A DNA stretch of 64,000 bases from the NCBI RefSeq assembly GCF_036311985.1, contig NZ_JAZDCJ010000021.1. One strand, given 5' to 3'. Position 1 is the stretch's first letter; the number at the start of each line of letters is the position of its first letter. The notes beneath the pieces were generated by a model. The model ran no database searches. It saw only the letters and a list, made by a program, of their open reading frames with translations, and was not told where the DNA came from. The position numbers and the translations under genes are program-made. This DNA is from JAZDCJ01 sp036311985. GTDB lineage: Bacteria > Actinomycetota > Actinomycetes > Actinomycetales > Micrococcaceae. Positions 53,344-61,943 of this stretch are shown piece after piece.

Positions 53344-55877
53344 GCCGGGCACGGCTGGCGGCACGCCTGGGCCCGCTCGTGCGGGCCGATCCGGCCGAAC
53401 CGGGAGTGCCCCGCACGGAGGTCCTCGACATCCGGGGGCTCTGGGCCGTGTGCGGAGCCTGGGCTGCCGCCGCCGGCCTGGTCCACGTGGAGCCGTTGAT
53501 CGCGGCCGGGGCCGCCGTAGCGGCGGCGGCGGCAACGGCATGGCTCGCATGGTCGCTCCTGGGCAACCGTGGTCTGCTCGCGTGGGCCCACCACTGGTGG
53601 TCGCCGTTCGCGGCGGCCCTGGCCGGCGCGGCCCTCGTGTCCACGGCGGTAGCCGTCCACGGCGTGCAGACCAGTTCGCCGGGCCTCGACGCGCACCTGT
53701 CCGCCGGGGCGTCGCTGCGCTTCACGGCCGTCGCCACCGGGACGGCCTCCCTCCTGGCCTCCGCTCCCGGCCGCTTCGACGACGCAGACGCCGGCTCCTC
53801 CGAGGCCGGAGGCCAGTGGATGGTTCCCGCGACCCTCGAGCGGTACCGTTCCGGCGACGCGTGGCATCCCGCACGGAACGAGGTCATGCTGCTCCTCTCC
53901 AGGGACCAGTTCGGCGCGGCCGCCCCCAGGGCGGGCGCGCGCATCAGCGGGATCGGCCGCGCGGGCCCCGCACGGCCCGGTGACCGGCACGACTACTGGA
54001 TCCGGGCCAGCGCGCCGGTCGATGTGGACGGCGCGGTCGCCAGCGGCCCCGTCGAGCACCTGCGGGGCCGCTTCAGCGGGCACGCGGCGGCCCTGCCCGG
54101 GGACGGGCCCGCCCTGCTGCCCGGGATGGTGATGGGGGAGCGCTCGGGCCAGGACGAGCAGCTGACGCAGGACATGAAGGACTCGGGGCTCGTGCACCTG
54201 ACGGCCGTGTCCGGTGCGAACTGCGCGATGATCCTCGGGGCCGTGCTGTGGCTGGCCCGTGCCCTGCGGCTGGGACGGACCGGTGCTCTCGTCGGGGCCC
54301 TGGCCGCCCTGGCCGGCTTCGTCCTGCTCGTCCATCCCGAGCCGAGCGTCGTCCGGGCCGCCGTGATGGGCTCGATCGCCGCCGTGGCCGTGTACCTGGG
54401 GCGCGGACGCCAGGCCTTCGCCTCGCTCTGCGTCTGCATCGTGGCCCTCCTGGCCTGGAATCCCTGGTATGCGGGCCAACCGGCCTTCCAGCTCTCCGTC
54501 CTCGCGACGTCCGGGATCGTCGTCCTCGGCCGTCCGCTCGCGCTGATCATGACCCGCTTCCTTCCGCGCTGGCTCGCCGAGGGCATCGCGATCAGCCTCG
54601 CCGCCCAGGTGTTCTGCCTTCCCGTCCTCGTTGGGCTCAGCGGGGAGGTCTCCGTCTACGCCGTCCTGGCCAACGTGGCCGCCGCGCCGCTCGTTCCCGT
54701 CGTCACCGTGGTCGGCACGGCCGGGCTCCTGCTGGCCGCGCTGCCGCCCTGGGCCACGTGGCCGATGATCTGGTGCGCCGGGCTTCCCGCGGCCGCCGTG
54801 GGCGGGATCGGCAGGGCCGTGGCCGGCTGGCCCGGCGCCACCATCCCGTGGCCCTCCGGCACGGCGGGCGTCGCGACCGCCGTGCTGCTGTGCGTGCTGC
54901 TCGTCGCCGCCTCCTGGGCCGCCACGTCGTCGGCGAGGAGGGAACGCCTCGCCGCGGGCGTCCGGTCCCCGTCGCGGAGCCCGGGGCTCATCGCCCTCGA
55001 CCGGCATGCGCCGATCCTGCTGGCGTGCGCCGCCACCGCCCTGCTCGCCGGGCTGGCCCTTCCCGCCACGGCGCTGCTCCGCCCGGATCCCGGGCCCTGG
55101 ATCCTCGCCGCCTGCGACGTGGGCCAGGGTGATGGCATCGTCGTCGCCACGGGGCCGGAGAGCGCGATCGTGATCGACGCCGGGGAGGTCCCCGAAGCCG
55201 TCGGGGGCTGCCTGGACCGCCTCGGCGTGCAGCGTGTCGACGCCGTCTTCCTGACCCACCTGCACGCCGACCACGCGGGTGGGGTCGGCGGCGTCTTCAT
55301 GGGCGGCCGCTCGGTCGGCCCGGTGTACTACTCGAGCGCCGACGCCGACGCGCGGCCGCAGGGGCTTCCGGCCGGTACTGAGACGACGAGGATCGCGGAA
55401 GGGGCCCACGGGCGGCTGGGAACGGTGGGATGGACGGTGCTCTCGCCTCCCGCCGCCGGGGCCGCCGCCGAGAACGATGCCTCCCTCGTCATGCGCCTGG
55501 ACCTCGCCGTCCCCGGTGGCACCGCATCGGTCCTGGCCACGGGAGACATCGAGGCGCGCGCCATGTCGGCACTGCTGGCGCGCCACCCGGGACTGGACGC
55601 CGACATCCTCAAGGTCAGCCACCACGGTGCCCGCAACGGGGGAGCCGAGGTCATCGAGCAGCTGCGGCCGTCCATCGCGCTCATCTCCGTCGGCGTCGGG
55701 AACAGCTACGGCCACCCCGCGCCCCAGACACTCGAGGCCCTCAAGGCCGCCGAGGTGCTCACGGGACGCACCGACCACGACGGCACCGTCCTCGTCTCCC
55801 CGGCCGGGGACGGCGTGCTCGAGCTGCGCTCCTGGGGTCCGCCGGACGCACCGGCGCCACGCCGGGGCAGGGGATAG
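53340..55877 (+). CDS. comEC: ComEC/Rec2 DNA uptake channel
   Basis: Polytopic membrane protein thought to conduct single-stranded DNA into the cell. 845 residues. The N-terminal membrane part and OB-like domain (PGMVMGERSGQDEQLTQDMK) lead into the competence domain (DSGLVHLTAVSGANCAMILG), and a C-terminal metallo-beta-lactamase domain carries an intact HLHADH motif (H640, H642, D644, H645), GDIEARAMSALLARHPGLD, and SHHGARNGG. Intact motifs suggest a working nuclease domain. ATG 53340 overlaps the comEA stop. Its TAG is part of a TAGGAT box before holA. Confidence 0.93.
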   Translation: MSRARLAARLGPLVRADPAEPGVPRTEVLDIRGLWAVCGAWAAAAGLVHVEPLIAAGAAVAAAAATAWLAWSLLGNRGLLAWAHHWWSPFAAALAGAALVSTAVAVHGVQTSSPGLDAHLSAGASLRFTAVATGTASLLASAPGRFDDADAGSSEAGGQWMVPATLERYRSGDAWHPARNEVMLLLSRDQFGAAAPRAGARISGIGRAGPARPGDRHDYWIRASAPVDVDGAVASGPVEHLRGRFSGHAAALPGDGPALLPGMVMGERSGQDEQLTQDMKDSGLVHLTAVSGANCAMILGAVLWLARALRLGRTGALVGALAALAGFVLLVHPEPSVVRAAVMGSIAAVAVYLGRGRQAFASLCVCIVALLAWNPWYAGQPAFQLSVLATSGIVVLGRPLALIMTRFLPRWLAEGIAISLAAQVFCLPVLVGLSGEVSVYAVLANVAAAPLVPVVTVVGTAGLLLAALPPWATWPMIWCAGLPAAAVGGIGRAVAGWPGATIPWPSGTAGVATAVLLCVLLVAASWAATSSARRERLAAGVRSPSRSPGLIALDRHAPILLACAATALLAGLALPATALLRPDPGPWILAACDVGQGDGIVVATGPESAIVIDAGEVPEAVGGCLDRLGVQRVDAVFLTHLHADHAGGVGGVFMGGRSVGPVYYSSADADARPQGLPAGTETTRIAEGAHGRLGTVGWTVLSPPAAGAAAENDASLVMRLDLAVPGGTASVLATGDIEARAMSALLARHPGLDADILKVSHHGARNGGAEVIEQLRPSIALISVGVGNSYGHPAPQTLEALKAAEVLTGRTDHDGTVLVSPAGDGVLELRSWGPPDAPAPRRGRG

Positions 55878-55880
55878 GAT
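55875..55880 (+). promoter_or_regulatory. Candidate -10 box for holA
   Basis: TAGGAT overlaps the comEC stop codon. It would give holA a leader of about 28 nt that contains its ribosome binding site GGGAAAGG. Confidence 0.45.
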
Positions 55881-55914
55881 GCAAGGGCACGCGCGCAGGG
55901 AAAGGCACACACGC

Positions 55915-56928
55915 ATGGCAACGCAGAAGAGCAACGCACGCAAGCCGTCCGCCGGCTCCGGTTCCGCCTGGCGATCGGCGGCCCCGGCGCCCGTGGTCCT
56001 GCTGCTGGGGCCCGAGGAGTACATCGCGGGCCGCGCCTTCGACGCGATCCGCTCACGCCTCCTCGCCGACGAGCCCGCCACCGAGACGACGCGGTTCGAT
56101 GCCTCGGGGTACGAACGCGGGCAGCTGCTCCTGGCCGCGAGCCCGTCCCTCTTCGGCGAGTCCAAGGCCGTTGAGGTCCGGGCCCTCGCCGCGATGAGCG
56201 ACGACTTCCTCCAGGACGCGCTCGAGTACCTGAAGCAGCCCGCCGATGACGTCACCCTCGTCATGCACCACGCCGGTGGCAACCGCGGCAAGAAGCTCCT
56301 CGACGCCCTCAAGGCAGCCCGCGTACCGATCGTGGAGTGCCAGCCGCTCAAGAAGGACGCCGAGAAGCTGGAGTTCGTCTCCACCGAGTTCTCCGCCGCG
56401 CGCCGGCGCATCCACCCTGAAGCCGCCCGCGCCCTCGTGGCTGCCGTGGGCTCCGACCTCGCCGAACTGGGCGCGGCCTGCTCCCAACTGGTCCAGGACA
56501 CGTCGGGCGACGTGGACCAGGACACCGTGGACCGCTACTTCGGTGGCCGCGTGGAGGCCACCGGGTTCAAGGTCGCCGACGCGGCCCTGACCGGTCGCGG
56601 CGCGCTCGCCCTCGGCACGCTGCGCCATGCGCTGGCCACGGGCACCGATCCGGTACCGATCATCGCCGCTCTCGCCATGAAGCTGCGCCAGGTCGCGAAG
56701 GTCGCCGGGCAGCGCAAGCCGGTGGGACAGCTCGCCAAGGAACTCGGCATGGCTCCGTGGCAGGTGCAGCAGGCGCAGGAACAGGCCCAGTACTGGTCCC
56801 ACGACGAACTCGTGTCCTGCCTCAGGCTCGTCGCCGAGGCCGATGCCCAGGTCAAGGGCGCCTCGCGCGACCCCGAGTACGCCGTGGAGCGGGCCGTCAC
56901 GGGCATCGCCCTCGCCGCCCGCCGCTGA
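55915..56928 (+). CDS. holA: DNA polymerase III subunit delta
   Basis: Clamp-loader subunit that opens the sliding clamp. 337 residues with the delta pattern: APVVLLLGPEEYIAGRAFDA near the N-terminus, FDASGYERGQLLLAASPSLF, VTLVMHHAGGNRGKKLLDAL and the C-terminal helical domain (PVPIIAALAMKLRQVAKVAG, MAPWQVQQAQEQAQYWS). ATG 55915 has GGGAAAGG about 7-10 nt upstream. It follows comEC as in many bacteria and faces rpsT across a shared terminator. Confidence 0.93.
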   Translation: MATQKSNARKPSAGSGSAWRSAAPAPVVLLLGPEEYIAGRAFDAIRSRLLADEPATETTRFDASGYERGQLLLAASPSLFGESKAVEVRALAAMSDDFLQDALEYLKQPADDVTLVMHHAGGNRGKKLLDALKAARVPIVECQPLKKDAEKLEFVSTEFSAARRRIHPEAARALVAAVGSDLAELGAACSQLVQDTSGDVDQDTVDRYFGGRVEATGFKVADAALTGRGALALGTLRHALATGTDPVPIIAALAMKLRQVAKVAGQRKPVGQLAKELGMAPWQVQQAQEQAQYWSHDELVSCLRLVAEADAQVKGASRDPEYAVERAVTGIALAARR

Positions 56929-57036
56929 TTCGAGCCGGTAGCGGACCCTGCCGCGCAGGTGGCCACCGCCAGCCCGGCCGCGCCGGGATGGATCCTCCGC
57001 AAGACCCGCGGCGACGCGGCAGCGGTGGCCGACGCA

Positions 57037-57074
57037 GCGAGGGCCGCCCCGGATTGATCCGGGGCGGCCCTCGC
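57037..57074. terminator. Bidirectional terminator between holA and rpsT
   Basis: GCGAGGGCCGCCCCGGAT (57037-57054) is the exact reverse complement of 57057-57074: an 18-bp stem with a nominal 2-nt spacer. It lies between two convergent genes and can serve both. Confidence 0.75.
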
Positions 57075-57095
57075 GGTGCTCAGACGGTGCGGCGC

Positions 57096-57356
57096 TTAGA
57101 GCGCGGCGACCTTCTTGGAGATGGCCGACTTGCGGTTGGCGGCCTGGTTCTTGTGGATGACGCCCTTGCTGACGGCCTTGTCCAGCTTGCGGTTGGCCGT
57201 GGCCAGCGCGGTGCTCGCGGCGTCCTTGTCGGCGGACTCCACCGCCGTGTTGACGCTGCGGATGAGCGTCTTCAGCTCGGACTTGATCGCGGCATTGCGG
57301 ACGCGGGCCTTCTCGTTGGTGAGAATGCGCTTCTTCTGGGACTTGATGTTTGCCAC
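57096..57356 (-). CDS. rpsT: 30S ribosomal protein S20
   Basis: Small basic 16S rRNA-binding protein, 86 residues, starting VANIKSQKKRILTNEKARVR with the family's AAIKSELKTLIRSV and GVIHKNQAANRKSAISKKVA stretches. GTG 57356 is preceded by AAGAGAG about 10 nt upstream. The leader upstream is long (to about 57490), with no structure I can assign. It sits opposite holA, the usual place. Confidence 0.96.
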   Translation of the reverse strand: MANIKSQKKRILTNEKARVRNAAIKSELKTLIRSVNTAVESADKDAASTALATANRKLDKAVSKGVIHKNQAANRKSAISKKVAAL

Positions 57357-57489
57357 TGAAATAAACTCTCTTGCTACGCGGAAATCGGTCGGTGAGGGTT
57401 CTCTCCGAAGCCATCGACTGAGCGGCGTGGGGATACCTATGGCGACTTCGAAGAAGTGCCCGTCGACCTGCGCGGACACACAGCAGTCA

Positions 57490-57495
57490 ATGGTA
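57490..57495 (-). promoter_or_regulatory. Candidate -10 box for rpsT
   Basis: Minus-strand TACCAT lies 133 nt before the rpsT GTG in an AT-richer patch and would give a long leader. No -35 is clear. Confidence 0.35.
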
Positions 57496-57544
57496 GCAGG
57501 CTCCGTGCCGCGACGCGATTCACGCAGGGGGGCGGCGTGGCGCC

Positions 57545-58183
57545 TCAGGAACGCAGCCGGCGCGCCACGGCCTCGAAGCGGTCCCGGTCCAGAACGGCCC
57601 CCTCGCGGCGGATCCCCTCCGGAAGCAGCCGCACGATCCGGTCCAGCTTGACCTCGCTCGGGCGCCCCTGGGCGTCCCAGGCTCCGGCGCCGATGTCGAC
57701 GTAGTCCTCGTCGCGTGAACGTGCGTTGTTGCGGTCCCTGCTGGTCATCATCACCGCCAGCAGGTAGCCGCCATCCCGGCCCACGAGGAGCACGGGACGG
57801 TCCTTGCCCTGCGCGGGGTCCTCCTCGTAGGGAATCCAGGCCCAGACGACCTCTCCGGGGTCCGGCCTCCCGTCGGGATGCGGATCGTAGGCCGGCACGA
57901 ACCGCCCCGTGAAGTCTCCCGGATAGCCGCCAGCGGCCCATCCCGCCTCGCCGCTTCCGGCCGACTTCGACCCACCCCGCCCGCGCGGCGCCGCGGATCC
58001 CGCCCCGCGCGCGGGGGAAGGACGCGGCGGCACGGTGTTCCGTCCCGGGCTCCCGGGCACTGTGCCGACGCCTCCCCGGGAACGCGGCTCCGTCGTCGTA
58101 TCCGTCCCGCTCCGGCGCGAACCCGCCAGGAGGCGTGCGGCCGTGTCGATCCACCTCATCACGGTACGTCCGTTGATCTGCAT
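57545..58183 (-). CDS. PemK/MazF-fold protein without visible antitoxin
   Basis: A 212-residue protein. The C-terminal half has the PemK/MazF fold pattern (PGEVVWAWIPYEEDPAQGKD, RPVLLVGRDGGYLLAVMMTS, EVKLDRIVRLL), from about residue 109 on. The first 100 residues are a basic, Gly/Pro/Ser-rich disordered extension not found in classical MazF toxins. No antitoxin gene is adjacent on either side (rpsT and divergent lepA), so toxin-antitoxin function is doubtful. ATG 58183 stands 7 nt after TAGCTT, a leaderless layout. Confidence 0.82.
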   Translation of the reverse strand: MQINGRTVMRWIDTAARLLAGSRRSGTDTTTEPRSRGGVGTVPGSPGRNTVPPRPSPARGAGSAAPRGRGGSKSAGSGEAGWAAGGYPGDFTGRFVPAYDPHPDGRPDPGEVVWAWIPYEEDPAQGKDRPVLLVGRDGGYLLAVMMTSRDRNNARSRDEDYVDIGAGAWDAQGRPSEVKLDRIVRLLPEGIRREGAVLDRDRFEAVARRLRS

Positions 58184-58190
58184 GGGCCCC

Positions 58191-58196
58191 AAGCTA
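58191..58196 (-). promoter_or_regulatory. -10 box of the PemK-like gene
   Basis: Minus-strand TAGCTT ends 7 nt before the ATG at 58183, with no ribosome binding site between (spacer GGGGCCC). Confidence 0.5.
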
Positions 58197-58304
58197 CCAG
58201 CCGCGGCCCGGGGCGCGTCCGGAGGGCGCCCCGGGCATGGGACAATGGGGTTTTGCGGTCCTCCCGGCCGCACCCCGAGTCCGTACCAGAGCGAGGTCAC
58301 CCAC

Positions 58305-60158
58305 GTGTCACCCATGGCCCGCACCGCACCGGTGCCCGCCGCCACCGATCCGGCGATCATCAGGAACTTCTGCATCATCGCGCACATCGACCACGGCAAG
58401 TCCACGCTGGCGGACCGCATGCTCCAGGCCACGGGCGTCGTGCAGCCCCGCGACATGAAGGCCCAGTACCTGGACCGCATGGACATCGAGCGCGAGCGCG
58501 GCATCACCATCAAGTCCCAGGCCGTGCGCATGCCGTGGGAGCTCGACGGGACCGCCTATGCCCTGAACATGATCGACACGCCCGGGCACGTCGACTTCAC
58601 CTACGAGGTCTCGCGTTCGCTGGCCGCCTGCGAGGGCGCGATCCTGCTCGTCGACGCCGCCCAGGGCATCGAGGCCCAGACGCTCGCCAACCTGTACCTG
58701 GCGATGGAGAACAACCTCACCATCATCCCGGTCCTGAACAAGATCGACCTCCCCGCGGCCCAGCCGGAGAAGTACGCCGAGGAGCTCGCCAACCTCATCG
58801 GCGGAGATCCGGAGGACGTCCTGCGCGTCTCCGGCAAGACGGGCCAGGGCGTCGAGGCCCTGCTCGACCAGATCGTCCGCGATCTCCCCGCTCCCGTGGG
58901 CGACGCGGACGCCCCGGCACGGGCCATGATCTTCGACTCCGTCTACGACACCTACCGCGGAGTCGTCACCTACGTCCGCGTCGTCGACGGGCACTTGTCC
59001 CCGCGCGAGCGGATCCAGATGATGTCGACGCGGGCGAGCCACGAGCTCCTGGAGATCGGCGTCAGCTCGCCCGAGCCCACTCCGAGCCAGGGCCTCGGCG
59101 TCGGCGAGGTCGGCTACCTCATCACGGGTGTGAAGGACGTGCGCCAGTCCAAGGTCGGCGACACGGTCACCAACTTCGCGAAGCCGGCCACGCGGTCGCT
59201 CGGCGGCTACGAGGACCCCAAGCCCATGGTGTTCTCGGGGCTGTATCCGATCGACGGCTCCGACTACCCGGCACTGCGCGACGCCCTCGACAAGCTCCAG
59301 CTCAACGATGCGGCGCTCATCTACGAGCCGGAGACCTCCGTGGCCCTCGGCTTCGGCTTCCGCGTCGGCTTCCTCGGCCTGCTGCACCTGGAGATCACCC
59401 GGGAGCGCCTCGAGGCGGAATTCGGCCTCGACCTGATCTCCACGGCCCCGAACGTGGTCTACGAGGTCATGACCGAGGACAAGAAGATGACCACGGTGAC
59501 CAATCCGAGCGAGTTCCCCTCGGGCAAGATCCTCGAGGTGCACGAGCCCATGGTCGCCGCGACGGTCCTGGCGCCCAGCGAGTTCGTCGGCTCCATCATG
59601 GAGTTGTGCCAGTCGCGGCGCGGCATCATGCGCGGGATGGACTACCTCTCCGAGGACCGCGTCGAGCTGCGCTACCACTTGCCGCTCGCCGAGATCGTCT
59701 TCGACTTCTTCGACGTGCTCAAGTCCAAGACCCGCGGCTACGCGTCGCTGGACTGGAAGGCCGACGGCGAACAGGTCGCCGACCTCGTCAAGGTGGACAT
59801 CCTGCTCCAGGGCGAGCAGGTGGACGCGTTCAGCGCGATCACCCACAAGGACAAGGCCTACTCCTACGGCGTGATGATGACGGGAAAGCTGCGCGAGCTG
59901 ATCCCGCGCCAGCAGTTCGAGGTCCCGATCCAGGCCGCGATCGGCTCGCGGATCATCGCCCGCGAATCGATCCGCGCGATCCGCAAGGACGTCCTCGCCA
60001 AGTGCTACGGCGGCGACATCTCCCGCAAGCGCAAGCTGCTCGAGAAGCAGAAGGAAGGCAAGAAGCGGATGAAGATGGTGGGCCGCGTCGAGGTCCCGCA
60101 GGAGGCCTTCATCGCCGCGTTGTCCTCCGGAGAGTCCAAGGACAAGGGCAAGAAGTAG
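58305..60158 (+). CDS. lepA: Elongation factor 4 (LepA)
   Basis: Ribosome-associated GTPase. 617 residues with G1 IAHIDHGKSTLADRM, G2 RERGITIKSQAV, G3 IDTPGHVDFTYEV, G4 LNKIDLP, and the LepA-specific C-terminal domain ending CYGGDISRKRKLLEKQKEGK. GTG 58305 is preceded by GAGG at 8 nt; ATG 58314 in the same frame is also possible and would shorten it by three residues. A GACAAT box at 58241-58246 is a weak promoter candidate in the gap shared with the divergent PemK-like gene. hemW follows after 5 nt. Confidence 0.96.
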   Translation: MSPMARTAPVPAATDPAIIRNFCIIAHIDHGKSTLADRMLQATGVVQPRDMKAQYLDRMDIERERGITIKSQAVRMPWELDGTAYALNMIDTPGHVDFTYEVSRSLAACEGAILLVDAAQGIEAQTLANLYLAMENNLTIIPVLNKIDLPAAQPEKYAEELANLIGGDPEDVLRVSGKTGQGVEALLDQIVRDLPAPVGDADAPARAMIFDSVYDTYRGVVTYVRVVDGHLSPRERIQMMSTRASHELLEIGVSSPEPTPSQGLGVGEVGYLITGVKDVRQSKVGDTVTNFAKPATRSLGGYEDPKPMVFSGLYPIDGSDYPALRDALDKLQLNDAALIYEPETSVALGFGFRVGFLGLLHLEITRERLEAEFGLDLISTAPNVVYEVMTEDKKMTTVTNPSEFPSGKILEVHEPMVAATVLAPSEFVGSIMELCQSRRGIMRGMDYLSEDRVELRYHLPLAEIVFDFFDVLKSKTRGYASLDWKADGEQVADLVKVDILLQGEQVDAFSAITHKDKAYSYGVMMTGKLRELIPRQQFEVPIQAAIGSRIIARESIRAIRKDVLAKCYGGDISRKRKLLEKQKEGKKRMKMVGRVEVPQEAFIAALSSGESKDKGKK

Positions 60159-60163
60159 CCGCG

Positions 60164-61393
60164 ATGCCCTCGGCCCTTCCCCTCGGCGATCCCGCGCCGG
60201 CCGACGGACTGCTGCCGGCCGGCCCCGCCGATGGCGCCGCCGGCCGCCCGTTCTCCGTCTACGTCCACATCCCCTTCTGCACGGTCCGCTGCGGCTACTG
60301 CGACTTCAACACCTACACGGCCCAGGAGCTGGGGCACGGCTCGAGCCGCGAAAGCTATGCCGACGCCGTCGCGCGCGAACTGCGGTTCGGCGCCGGGGCC
60401 CTGCTCGCCTCGGGTGTCCCCGCCCGCCCGGCCGGGACGGTCTTCTTCGGCGGGGGCACCCCGACCCTGCTTCCCTCCGCCGACCTCGCCCGCGTCCTGG
60501 ACGCCGTCCGGTCCGCGTGGGGCCTGGCCGCCGGCGCCGAGGTCACGACCGAGGCCAACCCCGATTCGGTGACGCCGGACTCGCTCGCCGAGCTGGCCCG
60601 GGCGGGGTTCACACGGGTCTCCTTCGGCATGCAGTCCGCCGTCCCCCACGTGCTGCGCACCCTGGACCGGACGCACCGGCCCGAGCGCGTCGGCCAGGCG
60701 GTGGGCTGGGCCCGGGACGCCAGCCTCGACGTCAGCGTCGACCTGATCTACGGCACGCCGGGGGAGTCCCTCGCCGATTGGCGCGCCTCCCTCGAGGCCG
60801 CGCTGTCCTACGATCCCGACCACGTCTCCGCCTACGCGCTCATCATCGAGGAGGGCACCAAGCTGGCCGCCCGGATCCGGCGCGGCGAGGTCCCCGACAT
60901 CGACGACGACGACCACGCGGACAAGTACCTAATGGCCGACGAACTGCTCGGCGCCGCGGGCTACGAGTGGTACGAGGTGAGCAACTGGAGCCGCGGCGAG
61001 TCCAGCCGCTGCCGCCACAACCTGGCGTATTGGCAAGGGGCGGACTGGTGGGGCGCGGGCCCGGGCGCGCACTCGCACGTGGGCGGACTGCGCTGGTGGA
61101 ACGTCAAGCACCCCGCCGCCTACCAGCAGCGCATCGACGCGGGCGTCTCGCCGGCGGCGGGCCGGGAGAGCCCGGACGACGACGCCCGGTATCTCGAACG
61201 CACGATGCTGCTGACCCGCATCCGCGAGGGCTTCGGGATCGCCGGGCTGCGGGAGGAGGGCCGCCGCGCGGTCGCCGGACTGATCGCGGACGGGCTCGTC
61301 GACGGCACCGCGGCCGTGCGGGGGCGCGTGGTGCCGACGCTGCAGGGCCGCTTGATGGCCGACGCCGTGGTGCGCCGGCTGCTCGACTTCTAG
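60164..61393 (+). CDS. hemW: Radical SAM protein HemW (HemN-like)
   Basis: Radical SAM protein of the HemW family, a haem chaperone often misnamed coproporphyrinogen III oxidase. 409 residues. The cluster motif is CTVRCGYC (C39, C43, C46), followed by YCDFN, FFGGGTPTLLP, EANPDS, VSFGMQSAVPHVL and VDLIYGTPGESLADWR. ATG 60164 is 5 nt after the lepA stop with only a weak AAGAAG site, so coupling is likely. It converges on the DUF4870 gene with 17 nt between stops. Confidence 0.94.
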   Translation: MPSALPLGDPAPADGLLPAGPADGAAGRPFSVYVHIPFCTVRCGYCDFNTYTAQELGHGSSRESYADAVARELRFGAGALLASGVPARPAGTVFFGGGTPTLLPSADLARVLDAVRSAWGLAAGAEVTTEANPDSVTPDSLAELARAGFTRVSFGMQSAVPHVLRTLDRTHRPERVGQAVGWARDASLDVSVDLIYGTPGESLADWRASLEAALSYDPDHVSAYALIIEEGTKLAARIRRGEVPDIDDDDHADKYLMADELLGAAGYEWYEVSNWSRGESSRCRHNLAYWQGADWWGAGPGAHSHVGGLRWWNVKHPAAYQQRIDAGVSPAAGRESPDDDARYLERTMLLTRIREGFGIAGLREEGRRAVAGLIADGLVDGTAAVRGRVVPTLQGRLMADAVVRRLLDF

Positions 61394-61410
61394 GCGCGGA
61401 CGGCCCCGCC

Positions 61411-61827
61411 CTACTTGATGAGCCGCAGGTTGAAGGCGTAGCGGTAGGGGCGGCCGCGGTTGACCTCGATGCCCGCCACGACGCCGCTGACGGTGAGGAA
61501 GACCCAGATCGCGACGGCGACGACGGCGAAGAACCCGCCGACGACGGGCAGCAGGGTCAGCAGGTTCGCCAGGATCGCCGCGACCGTGGGCGGGAAGGTG
61601 AAGTTCAGCGCTTCCTTCGACTCCTGGGCGGCGAAGGGCCCGCGGTTGCGGTAGACGAAGTAGATGACGGCCGAGGGAATGCAGCCGAGGATGGCCCCGA
61701 AGTGCGCGATCGTGGCCCACTGGCGGTCCTCGGACGGCGTCAGCGGCAGGGGGGCCGGAGAGGACCCCTCGTAGCGGCGGCCGTCGCCGGATCCGTTGCG
61801 CGCCGTTTCGTCGAACCCTCGGGCCAC
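61411..61827 (-). CDS. DUF4870 membrane protein
   Basis: A 138-residue membrane protein of the DUF4870 (Tic20-like) family. After a disordered N-terminus of about 30 residues come EDRQWATIAHFGAILGCIPS, the QESKEALNFTF motif, two further membrane segments (LANLLTLLPVVGGFFAVVAV, then IWVFLTVSGVVAGIEVNRG) and the terminal YRYAFNLRLIK. Function is unknown. GTG 61827 has GGAGG 8 nt upstream. Confidence 0.88.
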   Translation of the reverse strand: MARGFDETARNGSGDGRRYEGSSPAPLPLTPSEDRQWATIAHFGAILGCIPSAVIYFVYRNRGPFAAQESKEALNFTFPPTVAAILANLLTLLPVVGGFFAVVAVAIWVFLTVSGVVAGIEVNRGRPYRYAFNLRLIK

Positions 61828-61943
61828 TCGGTCATCCTCCGTTGATCGTGCCTGCCGCCGGGCAGGCTCCTGCGCTGGACAGTCTACCGCCGCGGGACGG
61901 ACGATCCGCGCCGCGGCGCGCGGCCACGCCGCACGGCGTCCCC

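Noticed and set aside
57545..58183. Active toxin-antitoxin module
   Set aside because: Only the PemK-like half is present; no partner frame of suitable size overlaps or abuts it.
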